Assembly (NCBI GenBank): GCA_034665305.1
Contig: JAXDFZ010000016.1
Location: 293,190-357,189 of the forward strand
Reading direction: 5' to 3'
DNA from: DASXRU01 sp034665305
GTDB lineage: Bacteria; Acidobacteriota; Blastocatellia; Pyrinomonadales; Pyrinomonadaceae
Length of the DNA: 64,000 nucleotides
The first letter of the stretch is position 1. The number at the start of each line of letters is the position of its first letter. The notes under the pieces are model-generated. The model was not told the origin of the DNA. It worked only from the letters and a program-made list of their open reading frames with translations, and did no database searches. This document shows positions 53,142-62,500 of this stretch, one piece after another. A program made the translations under genes and the position numbers.

Positions 53142-54383
53142 ATGACCCGCCCAAAACTAAGCCTGATGATTGTGGCCGGCGAGCCTTCGGGTGATGCGCA
53201 CGGCGCCAGCCTGGTCCAGGAGTTGCGCGCATCGGCCCCGGACACCGACTTTGAATTTTTTGGTTCAACCGGCGAGTTGCTGCGCAACGCCGGCGTTGAG
53301 TCCGTTGTGCGGGCCGACGATCTCGCCATCATGGGTATCGTGGAAGTGGCGCGGGTGTTGCCGCGGTTTCTGCGCGCGTTTCGGCAATTGAAAGCGGCCG
53401 CCCTGGCGCGCCGGCCTGACGCAGTAATCCTGGTTGACTGGCCCGAATTTAACCTGCGTCTGGCGCGCGCGCTGCATCGCAGCGGCTTGCGCATTATCTA
53501 TTACATTAGTCCCCAGGTTTGGGCGTGGCGTTCATATCGCGTGCGACAGCTTCGGCGCGACGTCGATTTGTTGCTCTCGATTCTGCCTTTCGAAAAAGAA
53601 TGGTTTGCGGAGCGCGGCATGAAAGAAGTGGAGTTTGTAGGCCATCCGCTGGCGGGCGAGGTTCACGCTCGCTTCGATCGCGCAGAGTTTTGCCGGCGCA
53701 ATAAACTGGATTTGAAACTTCCTATCGTTTCGTTGCTACCCGGCAGCCGGCGCAAAGAGATCGAACGTATTTTGCCGCCGATGCTGGAAGCCGCCGCATT
53801 GATTTCCGTGCGTCACCCGCAAATTCAATTCGTCGTGGTGGTCGCGCCCAGCCGATCTTCGGACGAGATACGAAAGATTGTGCGAGCGCAAAGGTCGCTA
53901 CCACAGCCACTGCCTTCGTGCCTGCACATTATCACCGACCAATCGCGCGAGGCCCTTGCCGCTTCCGATGCTGCGGCCGTTGCCAGCGGCACTGCGACAC
54001 TGGAAGCCGCCCTGCTGGAAACTCCAATGGTCGTCGTCTACAAAGAGTCGGCCATCAACTGGCACGTGCTGGGAAGCTTGATCAACGTGGACCACTACGG
54101 CCTGGTAAACCTGGTTGCCGGTGAGCGCGTCGTGACCGAGTTAATGCAAAACGAACTGACCGGCGATCGTTTGGCTATGGAACTGATGTCCTTACTGGAA
54201 GAGGACCGCAATATCGCCATGCAGGAACGGCTTAACGAGGTCGCAGAGGCACTAGGCGAAGGCGGCGCTTCGCGACGAGCGGCGGAGCGAGTAGTAGAGC
54301 GGGTAAGAGCGTGGGCAACTGAGATGTCGAATAACCGTAAGGATAAGAGCGAGTATGAAGAAACTATTACTGAAGAACCTTGA
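53142..54383 (+). CDS. lpxB: Lipid-A-disaccharide synthase
   Basis: Joins UDP-2,3-diacylglucosamine and lipid X to form the lipid A disaccharide at the inner membrane. It is 413 residues long. The start at 53142 (MTRPKLSLMIVAGEPSGD) gives the family N-terminus with GEPSGD at 13-18; the open frame extends to 53088 without support. YYISPQVWAWRSYRV is the hallmark middle block, and PIVSLLPGSRRKEIERI begins the nucleotide-sugar domain. The lpxB end overlaps the start of the TPR-CHAT gene by 29 bases in another frame, so the two are probably translated from one message. Confidence 0.96.
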   Translation: MTRPKLSLMIVAGEPSGDAHGASLVQELRASAPDTDFEFFGSTGELLRNAGVESVVRADDLAIMGIVEVARVLPRFLRAFRQLKAAALARRPDAVILVDWPEFNLRLARALHRSGLRIIYYISPQVWAWRSYRVRQLRRDVDLLLSILPFEKEWFAERGMKEVEFVGHPLAGEVHARFDRAEFCRRNKLDLKLPIVSLLPGSRRKEIERILPPMLEAAALISVRHPQIQFVVVVAPSRSSDEIRKIVRAQRSLPQPLPSCLHIITDQSREALAASDAAAVASGTATLEAALLETPMVVVYKESAINWHVLGSLINVDHYGLVNLVAGERVVTELMQNELTGDRLAMELMSLLEEDRNIAMQERLNEVAEALGEGGASRRAAERVVERVRAWATEMSNNRKDKSEYEETITEEP

Positions 54384-57300
54384 ATATCATGGCTCATGTT
54401 TCATCTTCCTATTGACGCTTCTGGTTACACCAACCGGAATGGCGAAAAGCTATGGCACGGCGCATTCAGCTAAAGGCGCTCGGCTGTCTGCATCACCGCA
54501 TGTCGCCCAGGACCCAAAAGCGATTGAGGTACGCGGCCTCTCAATGGGCCTTCCGGTTGAACAACAACTCTCAGGCGGCGAGGCCCACTCGTATCGCGTT
54601 TCGCTACGCGCGGGGCAGTACCTGCGGGTAGTCGTTGTTCAAAAAGGCATCGATGTAGTGGTCAGCTTGTTCGGGCCGGACGAGACGAAACTCAGCGTCG
54701 TCGATAACGATACTACGATGGGATCAGAATCCATCGTTGTCATAGCCGACGCACCGGGTGATTACCGCGTGGAGGTACAGTCACGCAATAAAGGTTCGAA
54801 GGCCGGCACGTATCAAATAACACTGACGGAGTTGCGAACTGCCACTGCCAAAGATCGTGATCATCTGGCCGCTGAAATAAAGTTTGAGGAAGGCAATCGA
54901 TTGCGTGACGAGCGCACCGCTGATTCGCGTCGTAAAGGAATTGAGCAGTATGAAGCCGCATTAAAGTTGTGGCGTGAAGCGGGAGAAAAGAAAGGGGAGG
55001 CTTATACATTCAACGAAATAGGAGTGCTGTATGCGACCCTGGGCGAACCACAGAAAGCGCTGGGATATTATGATCAGGCGGTCACTCTCTGGCGACAGAT
55101 GGGAGACCGATTGAATGAAGGGAACACGAAAAACAATATCGGCTCAGCCTACACCAGGTTGGGCGATATGCAGAAAGCGCTTGAGTATTACGCTCAGGCA
55201 CTCTCCCTCAAGCGGGCGGTAGCGGATCTCCCCAGCGCTGCGATCACACTGCAATCGATGGGTGCAACTTACGGCGTATTGGGCCAGCACCAGGAAGCCC
55301 TGAAGTACTTGAATGAAGCCCTACTACTGATTCGTGACGCAGGAGATCGCGAAACGGAGATCGTCACGCTCAATCATATCGCCAATACTTACTCTTTTTT
55401 GGGCGAGATGCAGCGCGCTCTGGAGTTTCATAATCAGGCGCTGGCCCTCGCGGTCTCCGCCGGAGATCGCGGCCTGGAAGCGAGAGTGCTGGCTGATGTC
55501 AGCAGCGTATATTGGCGGCTCGGTGATAAGCAAAAAAACTTTGAGTACAAATACCAGGCGCTGGCACTGTTGCGCATTGTCGGAGACAAGCGTCGGGAGG
55601 CATTTGTCCTGGCCGGCCTTGGCTTCGCATATGTGGATTCGGGCGAACCTCAAAAGGCGCTTGAGCATTTCCACCAGGCGCGTACGTTATGGCAGGCAGT
55701 TGGGGATCGGCTGGGAGAAGCTACGACGCTCACCTATCTGGGAAATTGTTACAGTAAGTTGGGTGAACGGCAAAAAGCATTGAATTATCTTGATCAGGCT
55801 CTTTCTCTCCTCCGAGCAATTGGAAACAAGAGTAGTGAAGTATTTGCCCTTACAAGCATCGGCGCCACCTACAACGCGTTCGGCGAGCCGCAACGAGCGC
55901 TGGATTATCTCGAGCAGGCGTTAAAGATAAGCAATGCTATCGGAGATCGCAACGGAAAGGCCAATGCGCTTTATCGTATCGCTAATACTCAGCGTGCCCT
56001 TGGCAATTTGCGTGACGCTCGCACTCAGATTGAAGACGCTCTGACCCTCATTGAATCTACGCGGGCCGAACTCGCCAGCCAGGACCTGCGCACGTCTTTG
56101 TTGGCTTCTCGGCAGGAGTACTACGAATTCTACGTTGACCTATTGATGCGGCTGCACCAGCAGCAGCCTGCCGCCGGCAGCGATGTAGCCGCTTTTGGGG
56201 CGAGCGAACGTGCCCGGGCGCGTAGTCTTTTGGAATTGCTGGCCGAAGCAAGGATCGATGTCAGGCAAGGCATCGCGCTAGCTTTGAAACAGCGCGAAAA
56301 TCAACTTCAGAATCGGATTTCCTGGGTTCAGACCCAATTAATACAAGCCCATTCGCGAACGCAGCCCGACCAAAGTAAGATCGCATTACTCGAGGAGGAT
56401 TTTAAGAAAGCAGAGAGCGAACGCGCGCAGGTGGCAATCGAGATCCGCCAGAAACATCCACGCTACGCCAACCTCCAGTATCCGTCACCGCTGGGCGTTA
56501 AGGACATTCAGCAATGGTTGGATGAGAAAACTGTGCTGCTCGAGTACTCGCTGGGAAATGAAGCCTCATATCTGTTCGCGATCAGCAAGCATGATTTCCT
56601 GACAGCCCGGCTGCCCGCTGCCTCGCTGCTTAGGAACCAGGTGATTGCCCTACGGGAAACTGTGGCCGGCCGGCCGGATCGAATGGGTTTGTCTAATTAT
56701 CTGCAGAAGGCGCGCGCCCTTTTTCAGGATCTGGTCCTTCCCGCCAACCGGCTGCTGCAAGGCAAGCAGTCGTTGATAATCGTTCCCGATGGCGTCTTGC
56801 ATTACCTGCCCTTTGAGGCGTTACTCCAATCTGACAGCGGTCGCCTGGCGACGCAACTCGACCTTCGGCAACTACCGTATTTGGTGCGCGACTTCTCAAT
56901 CAGTTATGCCCCGTCGGCCACGGTCCTTGTGAATCTGCGCAGCATCAACCCCGCAAGTGCGCCAAGAAAAACATTCCTGGCTTTTGGAGATCCGCTTTAC
57001 GGTCCGACCGAACCCGATCGGCGTGCGCCAATCCGCACGGCGTTTCGCAGTGCCTTTGGCGAAGGTAAACCATGGGACCTGCAACCACTCCCGGAGAGCC
57101 GTCATGAAGTTGAACGCATCGCCAAACTTTATCCGAGGGAACGAGTCGGGGTTTTTCTGGGCGATCGCGCCAATGAAGAAAATGTGAAAGTTGGGGATAG
57201 TCTGGGCCAATATCGCTTTGTGCACTTTGCGGTGCATGGCCTCCTTAATGAGAACAAACCGCAGTATTCCGGGCTGGTGTTGAGTTTGCCGCGCGCCGCC

Positions 57301-57735
57301 CCTGCCGCGAAAGACAAAGACGGGCTGGCTGTTGCAGGTAGTTTCGGAAGTCCCGCCTTTGTACCGGCAACGAAGAGCGCGGCGGCCGAAGATGGATTGC
57401 TGCAGGTCTATGAGATTTTTGATCTCAAGCTGAATTCAGATCTGGTGGTACTGTCATCGTGCGAATCGGGACTCGGAAAAGAAACGAAGGGCGAAGGGCT
57501 GGTAGGACTAACCCAGGCCTTTTTCTATGCGGGGACGCCTTCACTCATGGTCAGCCTGTGGAAGGTACAGGACAAATCAACTGGCGAGCTAATGGTTCGC
57601 TTCTACCGTCACCTCAACAATCCCGCATTTGGCAAGGCGCAAGCATTGCGCCAGGCTCAACTGGACATGATCCGTAGCGGAGACTACTCTCATCCTTATT
57701 ACTGGGCCGGATTTGTTTTGACCGGAAGGCCTTAG
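54355..57735 (+). CDS. Exported TPR-CHAT protease
   Basis: A 1126-residue protein. An N-terminal hydrophobic segment (FIFLLTLLVTPTGMA, residues 16-30) acts as signal peptide. Residues 55-158 form a PPC-like beta domain (GEAHSYRVSLRAGQYLRVVV). Residues 214-573 are nine contiguous TPR units of exactly 40 residues (for example GEPQKALGYYDQAVTLWRQM). A helical linker follows, then a CHAT caspase-like domain (~720-1125) with catalytic H961 (FAVHG) and C1036 (SSCESG). CHAT proteases cut substrates brought in by TPRs. The gene overlaps lpxB and converges with an anti-sigma gene, leaving three bases between the two stops. Confidence 0.93.
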   Translation: MKKLLLKNLEYHGSCFIFLLTLLVTPTGMAKSYGTAHSAKGARLSASPHVAQDPKAIEVRGLSMGLPVEQQLSGGEAHSYRVSLRAGQYLRVVVVQKGIDVVVSLFGPDETKLSVVDNDTTMGSESIVVIADAPGDYRVEVQSRNKGSKAGTYQITLTELRTATAKDRDHLAAEIKFEEGNRLRDERTADSRRKGIEQYEAALKLWREAGEKKGEAYTFNEIGVLYATLGEPQKALGYYDQAVTLWRQMGDRLNEGNTKNNIGSAYTRLGDMQKALEYYAQALSLKRAVADLPSAAITLQSMGATYGVLGQHQEALKYLNEALLLIRDAGDRETEIVTLNHIANTYSFLGEMQRALEFHNQALALAVSAGDRGLEARVLADVSSVYWRLGDKQKNFEYKYQALALLRIVGDKRREAFVLAGLGFAYVDSGEPQKALEHFHQARTLWQAVGDRLGEATTLTYLGNCYSKLGERQKALNYLDQALSLLRAIGNKSSEVFALTSIGATYNAFGEPQRALDYLEQALKISNAIGDRNGKANALYRIANTQRALGNLRDARTQIEDALTLIESTRAELASQDLRTSLLASRQEYYEFYVDLLMRLHQQQPAAGSDVAAFGASERARARSLLELLAEARIDVRQGIALALKQRENQLQNRISWVQTQLIQAHSRTQPDQSKIALLEEDFKKAESERAQVAIEIRQKHPRYANLQYPSPLGVKDIQQWLDEKTVLLEYSLGNEASYLFAISKHDFLTARLPAASLLRNQVIALRETVAGRPDRMGLSNYLQKARALFQDLVLPANRLLQGKQSLIIVPDGVLHYLPFEALLQSDSGRLATQLDLRQLPYLVRDFSISYAPSATVLVNLRSINPASAPRKTFLAFGDPLYGPTEPDRRAPIRTAFRSAFGEGKPWDLQPLPESRHEVERIAKLYPRERVGVFLGDRANEENVKVGDSLGQYRFVHFAVHGLLNENKPQYSGLVLSLPRAAPAAKDKDGLAVAGSFGSPAFVPATKSAAAEDGLLQVYEIFDLKLNSDLVVLSSCESGLGKETKGEGLVGLTQAFFYAGTPSLMVSLWKVQDKSTGELMVRFYRHLNNPAFGKAQALRQAQLDMIRSGDYSHPYYWAGFVLTGRP

Positions 57736-57738
57736 AAC

Positions 57739-58650
57739 TCATTCAATTCTTAACAGGTATTCAGCCACCGAGGTGGCGCCCTCCTGGCCAAAGAGTTTCA
57801 GACTGTAAGTTCCATTCGGAAGCAAGGTGCGATCGACGGTCACCGTAAGGTTTCCCAGGTGTCCCTTCGTCAGACCTTTGCCCCGCCAGATTGTCCGCCC
57901 CTTTTCGCTCAAAATTTCGATGCGATAGCTCGGGGATGAAGCTAATCCTTCGCCATTTAGAATCAACACCAACGAGCTGGCTGTCGCCGGGGCCTTAATT
58001 TGATTCAACTCGTTTTCACCACTCGAGCGCCGGTTAAAGCTCCGCGCATAGAGATCGTAAATCGGCACATTTAATTCCGGCGCCCGAGTGTTCGGACGCT
58101 CGGTCGCAGGCAGGTCCGTTGCCTGGCGGAACCGCTCCTGCAGTGCCAGCTTTTCTTGCTCTGTTTGCTTTACGCGATCCTCAAGCTGCGCGCGTTCGAT
58201 TTGCAACTCAGCGGTTTGCTTTTCTGCGCCGGCTAATTTTGCGGCCAGCTCCTGCTTTTGCTGGCGCTGGCTTAAGGCCCACAGGCTAAGACCGAAAACG
58301 AGCAGCAGCGTTGCCGCCAGCGCCAGGATCAACGCCGAACCAGGCCGGAATCGCGTTGCCACTGGGATATCAGCTGCGTGGAATCGGGGCGGTTCTTCCT
58401 TTATTCGATTCCAGAGGCCGCGCCACTCGCCGGCTATGTCTTCGGTAATCATTTGATCTTCAGTTCGGTGCGCATCGAAGAAATTTCGCATGTCCCTAAA
58501 AAGCTCAAGACATTGATCGCAATCAACCAAATGCTTCTGAATATTTTGGCACGCGGGCTCAGCCAGTCGACCGTTCATATAGTCAACCAGCTCCGCGTCC
58601 AGCGGGTGTTTCACTAAGGAGTCGGGAGTGTGTTGATTTTCGTTTCCCAT
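57739..58650 (-). CDS. Membrane-spanning zinc-finger anti-sigma factor
   Basis: A 303-residue protein. Residues 34-47 (CQNIQKHLVDCDQC) give C34, H40, C44 and C47, an anti-sigma zinc-finger layout. Residues 104-126 (GSALILALAATLLLVFGLSL) are one membrane span, so residues 127-303 lie in the periplasm. They consist of a coiled coil (residues 127-175, QKQELAAKLAGAEKQTAELQ) and a C-terminal beta-sandwich. The cytosolic zinc finger should hold the ECF sigma factor encoded by the gene before it on the same strand. Its stop codon lies three bases from that of the TPR-CHAT gene. Confidence 0.9.
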   Translation of the reverse strand: MGNENQHTPDSLVKHPLDAELVDYMNGRLAEPACQNIQKHLVDCDQCLELFRDMRNFFDAHRTEDQMITEDIAGEWRGLWNRIKEEPPRFHAADIPVATRFRPGSALILALAATLLLVFGLSLWALSQRQQKQELAAKLAGAEKQTAELQIERAQLEDRVKQTEQEKLALQERFRQATDLPATERPNTRAPELNVPIYDLYARSFNRRSSGENELNQIKAPATASSLVLILNGEGLASSPSYRIEILSEKGRTIWRGKGLTKGHLGNLTVTVDRTLLPNGTYSLKLFGQEGATSVAEYLLRIE

Positions 58651-58684
58651 TCAGCCGCTGTTTCTGCTCGCACCCTGGATCTCG

Positions 58685-59305
58685 CTATAATTCGTTGTCA
58701 TTCAAGTGTTCGCCCAGTTCTTCCTTCAACACCTTCCGCGCCTGATGCAGATGAGCTTTGACAGTGTTAACTGAGATCCGCATCACGGCAGCAATCTCCG
58801 CCATGGCCAGCCCTTTTTGAGTCCGTAGTTGAACGCAACGCTGCATCTGCGGCGGGAGACGCTTCATCGCCTCAGTCAGTTTTTCGCGTCGCTCTTTTTC
58901 CAGCAGCGCTTCCATCGGTCCGTTCCGGGGATCAGTTGCCTTTCGTGCTAAGAGGGGTCCTTCGCCGGTTTTTCCTTGGCGCTCCTCGAGAGAAAGAATT
59001 GCCCCGGTTCTTTTCTTAGCCTGTCTTCGTTCCAGCTCATTCCGGAAAATGTTTCTGGCAATTGTGAAGAGCCAGGTCTGAAACTGCGTTTCGTCCCGCA
59101 GTGTTTTCAAACTGTTGTGCACCGACACAAAAACATCCTGCGTAAGATCGCGGCAGTCTTCCCGCGCCATCCCATTCCTTTGAAAGAAACGATAGACCTG
59201 GTCGTGATAGCGCTCGAAGAGAAGCTTGTAGTTTGCCTCGCGGTGTACTCCGCGGCGCAGCTCTTCGATGATTTGCTCTGTTGTTTTCTTTTTCAGCTCG
59301 ACCAT
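58685..59305 (-). CDS. ECF-family RNA polymerase sigma factor
   Basis: A 206-residue sigma factor. Region 2 covers residues 26-96 (LLFERYHDQVYRFFQRN; DLTQDVFVSVHNSLKTL; FQTWLFTIARNIFRNE) and region 4 residues 140-193 (RLPPQMQRCVQLRTQKGLAM; EIAAVMRISVNTVKAHLHQA). The start is the ATG at 59305; an upstream TTG at 59311 is in frame. There is no Shine-Dalgarno, but TATAAT (59313-59318, minus strand) ends 7 bases before the ATG, suggesting a leaderless message. It is followed by the anti-sigma gene 34 bases downstream and faces the giant secreted protein gene on the other strand. Confidence 0.94.
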   Translation of the reverse strand: MVELKKKTTEQIIEELRRGVHREANYKLLFERYHDQVYRFFQRNGMAREDCRDLTQDVFVSVHNSLKTLRDETQFQTWLFTIARNIFRNELERRQAKKRTGAILSLEERQGKTGEGPLLARKATDPRNGPMEALLEKERREKLTEAMKRLPPQMQRCVQLRTQKGLAMAEIAAVMRISVNTVKAHLHQARKVLKEELGEHLNDNEL

Positions 59306-59312
59306 TAACAAA

Positions 59313-59318
59313 ATTATA
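59313..59318 (-). promoter_or_regulatory. -10 element next to the sigma gene start
   Basis: A perfect TATAAT on the minus strand ends 7 bases before the ATG at 59305. No good -35 hexamer is found 16-18 bases further upstream. If used, transcription would begin at or within a base or two of the start codon. Confidence 0.5.
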
Positions 59319-59598
59319 AGCGGTATTTAAGTCGGGCGGGGAATTTAGATTAGTACGCGGACGCGCGGATGACCTCGGAGGTTCACTGAGCTCATTACGC
59401 ACCTCTCTTTCTAAAATAATCGTTGCCCGGGCTAAACCTTTTTCCCGTTCTCCTGTCTTTCAAAAGAGCGAAGTGTGTCGAATGAGAAAGTCGCCCTTCG
59501 AGTCGAAGAAATTCAATCACCCCATTCCCAGTCATCAACCAACCAAAAAAACTTTGGGCAACAGCCGTCGTCTACAGCCGGGACATCCAGGAGAAATA

Positions 59599-62500
59599 AT
59601 GAAGCTTTCATTCCCCCGTCGTTCAATGCGCAAATTCAGAGGTCTCAATGCCTGCTTACTCAGCTTGCTGATGTTCACGTCGCCGATACTCCCAATCGCG
59701 GCGGTCGCGGCGAGGAATCGCAAGCTGACAGAAAACTCTGCGCCCTTGGTTACTAAGAACGTTGCTGGCAGCATCGCGGTCTCGGTACCGAATCTGAGGG
59801 GTACGCACGCGACTGCCGGCCGTTACACGAACATGCCGTTCTTCACGCCCTCCCTTACGGCGACCCTGGCCGACGACATCGGGCTAGGCGCGAAGAAGAA
59901 TCCCGGCGACACAATCACTTACACCGCAACGATCACAAACGGCGGGGCCAGTCCGGCAGATGATGCCACCGGCATGGTCTTCAGCGCGATTTTGGATAAC
60001 GCCACCACGCTCGTTGGTGGTTCGATTAACGCCCAGCCAATTGCCAAACCTGATTCCTACACGGGCAGCGGCAACATTCCTATCTCCATTGCCGCTCCCG
60101 GTGTGCTCACCAATGACGTCGATCCGATGACCGGCACCAACAGCGGTTTGACGGTGACGGAAGTTCAGGGCTTGGCCGGCAACGTGGGCGTGGCTACCAA
60201 TACCACTGCGGTAGGCGCGGGCGGAGCGACTGGTTCAGTGAACCTGGCCAGCACCGGTAACTTCACGTATGAACCACCGCCAGGCTACGTCGGCACAGAT
60301 ACTTTCACTTATAAGACCAGCGAAGGAACGCTTACTGACACGAACACTGTCACCATCACCATCAGCAACATGGTCTGGTTTATTAAGAACACGGGCGGCG
60401 GTTTGAATCGCGGTACGTTCAGTAACCCGTTTACTTCGATTGCCTCCTTCAATAGTGCCAACGCATTAGCTGATGCGGCGCCTAATCCCAAGAGCGGCGA
60501 CCTCATTGCCCTCCGCACTGGCACCTATGCAGAAGCGGACGGCGTCAACCTACGCAATAACCAGAAACTGATTGGCGAAGCGGTGCAGTTCAATACTGTC
60601 TTTACCGCTGACAGCAACAGCAGTTCTGCTTATACAACGTTCGCAGCCGGCACCAATACAGCGCCGACAGTTGCCACGAGTGCCGGCAACGGCATTGACC
60701 TCGCCAGCGGTAATACGGTGCGGGGACTGAATGTCGGCAATACGCCGGGCTTCTTCGGCTTCAACGGGACAGTAGTGGGTTCGCCGGTCATTAATACAGT
60801 CGCCAAGACGGGAACCGGCGGCGCCATCAATATTTCCACGAGCGGGGCGTTCGGGGCCAACGTCACCTTCGCGACGCTGGAATCGTCCAGCTCCCCGGGA
60901 GCAAACATCAATCTCGTCGGGGTGACAGGAACGCTGGGCATCACTTCCAGCGGCGCAGGTCTGACCGGGAGTGCGGCCAGTTCCAATGCCATCAATATCA
61001 GCGGCGGCTCAGTCGGGTTTACTTATGCAGCAAACGTGACCAAGAACAATCTTGGTTCGCTGCTGAATGTTTCCGGCGGTCATACAGGCACACTCGTCTT
61101 CAACACCGGGACGCTCAGCGCCACCGCTGGTGATGGTTTGCAGTTCAATAACGCGGACGGCATTTACAACTTCAACGGCACTACGACACTCAATGGCGGC
61201 GATGCGGGCGTGGATATCATCGGCGGCTCCGACGGAGCTTTTTCTTTCGCCGGCACTTCATCGATCACCGATCCCAGCGGCACCTCTTTCAACATCAACG
61301 GCGGCACCGGCAATGTCACTTACAACGGCACGATCACCGATGACGTTGGCGTGCTGGTTTCGGTAGTCAACACGACCGGTGGCACCAAAAGTTTTACCGG
61401 CGCTATTACGGACGGCGACGACGGCGACGGCGGCGCCGCCGCAGTGGGGTCTATCAACCTCGACAACAACGACGGCGCGACGATCACCTTCTCCGGTGGC
61501 TTGCTCGTTAACACGGGCGCCAATGGTGGTTTCTGGGCCATCAACGGTGGCACAGTCAATGTCTGCGCGGTCAAGCCTTGCTCCGGCGGTGCTGCAGTAG
61601 TGAACAAAGTCACCAGCACGACCGGCCGAACTGTGCGCGTCGAGGGCACTGACTTTGGCACGAACGGCCTGACGTTCCAGCGGATTGCCAGCAGCGGTGC
61701 GCAGAACGGTATTCGCATTGACACCACTGGCGCGTCCGGCTTCTTCACGGTCACCGGCACCGGAGCGGACGACAGCGGCGGCTCGATCGTTAACTCCACT
61801 CAGGACGGCGTCTTTCTGAACAGCACGCGCAACATCACGCTGAACGAGATGGTGATCAACAACAGCGGCCAGAGCCAGATCGATGCGGCTACGGTAAACG
61901 GCCTTACGCTCACCGGAGTCGAGACCGATGATTCGGCAGACCACGGCATCCTGGGTAGCTTGATTACCACTCTGACGGTCTCCGGCTGTGTGTTCGTGCG
62001 CGGCGGCGACAACGCCGGCATCGCCAACAAGGACGGCGTATTCATCACCAACCTCATGGGTACGTCGTCGGTGACAAATACGACCTTCAGCAACTCGAAC
62101 ACGATACAGATGAACGTGCTCAACACCGCCGCGACGGTCGCGGCACCAGCGGAACCAACAGACGTGCTGACTGTCAGCGGTACCACGTGGAACCAGCACA
62201 CGGGACCATTCGCCGGCGATCACCTCAGCGTGCAGGCCAATACCGGCGGCAACTTCAAGCTGATTGTGAACTCGACCAGCGGAATCAACACGTTCACGAC
62301 GGGCGGAACCGCTGTGCAGGCAGCAAGCGGCGGCTCCGGCACTGTCAAGGCCAGTGTAACCGGTGTCCGCGCTACCGCACCGATGACCGCAGGCGTGGTT
62401 ATTGGGGCCACGGCTAGCAGCAACGCCAAGTTCGATATCTTCAGCAACAAGATTGCGAACGGCACCGGCTTCTCGGGCATGGGCAGCGTCTCGATCGCCG

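Noticed and set aside
54355..57735. A type III-E CRISPR (Csx29-like) context for the CHAT protease
   Set aside because: There is no gRAMP/Cas7-11, Csx30 or repeat array in the window. The protein has a signal peptide, unlike Csx29.
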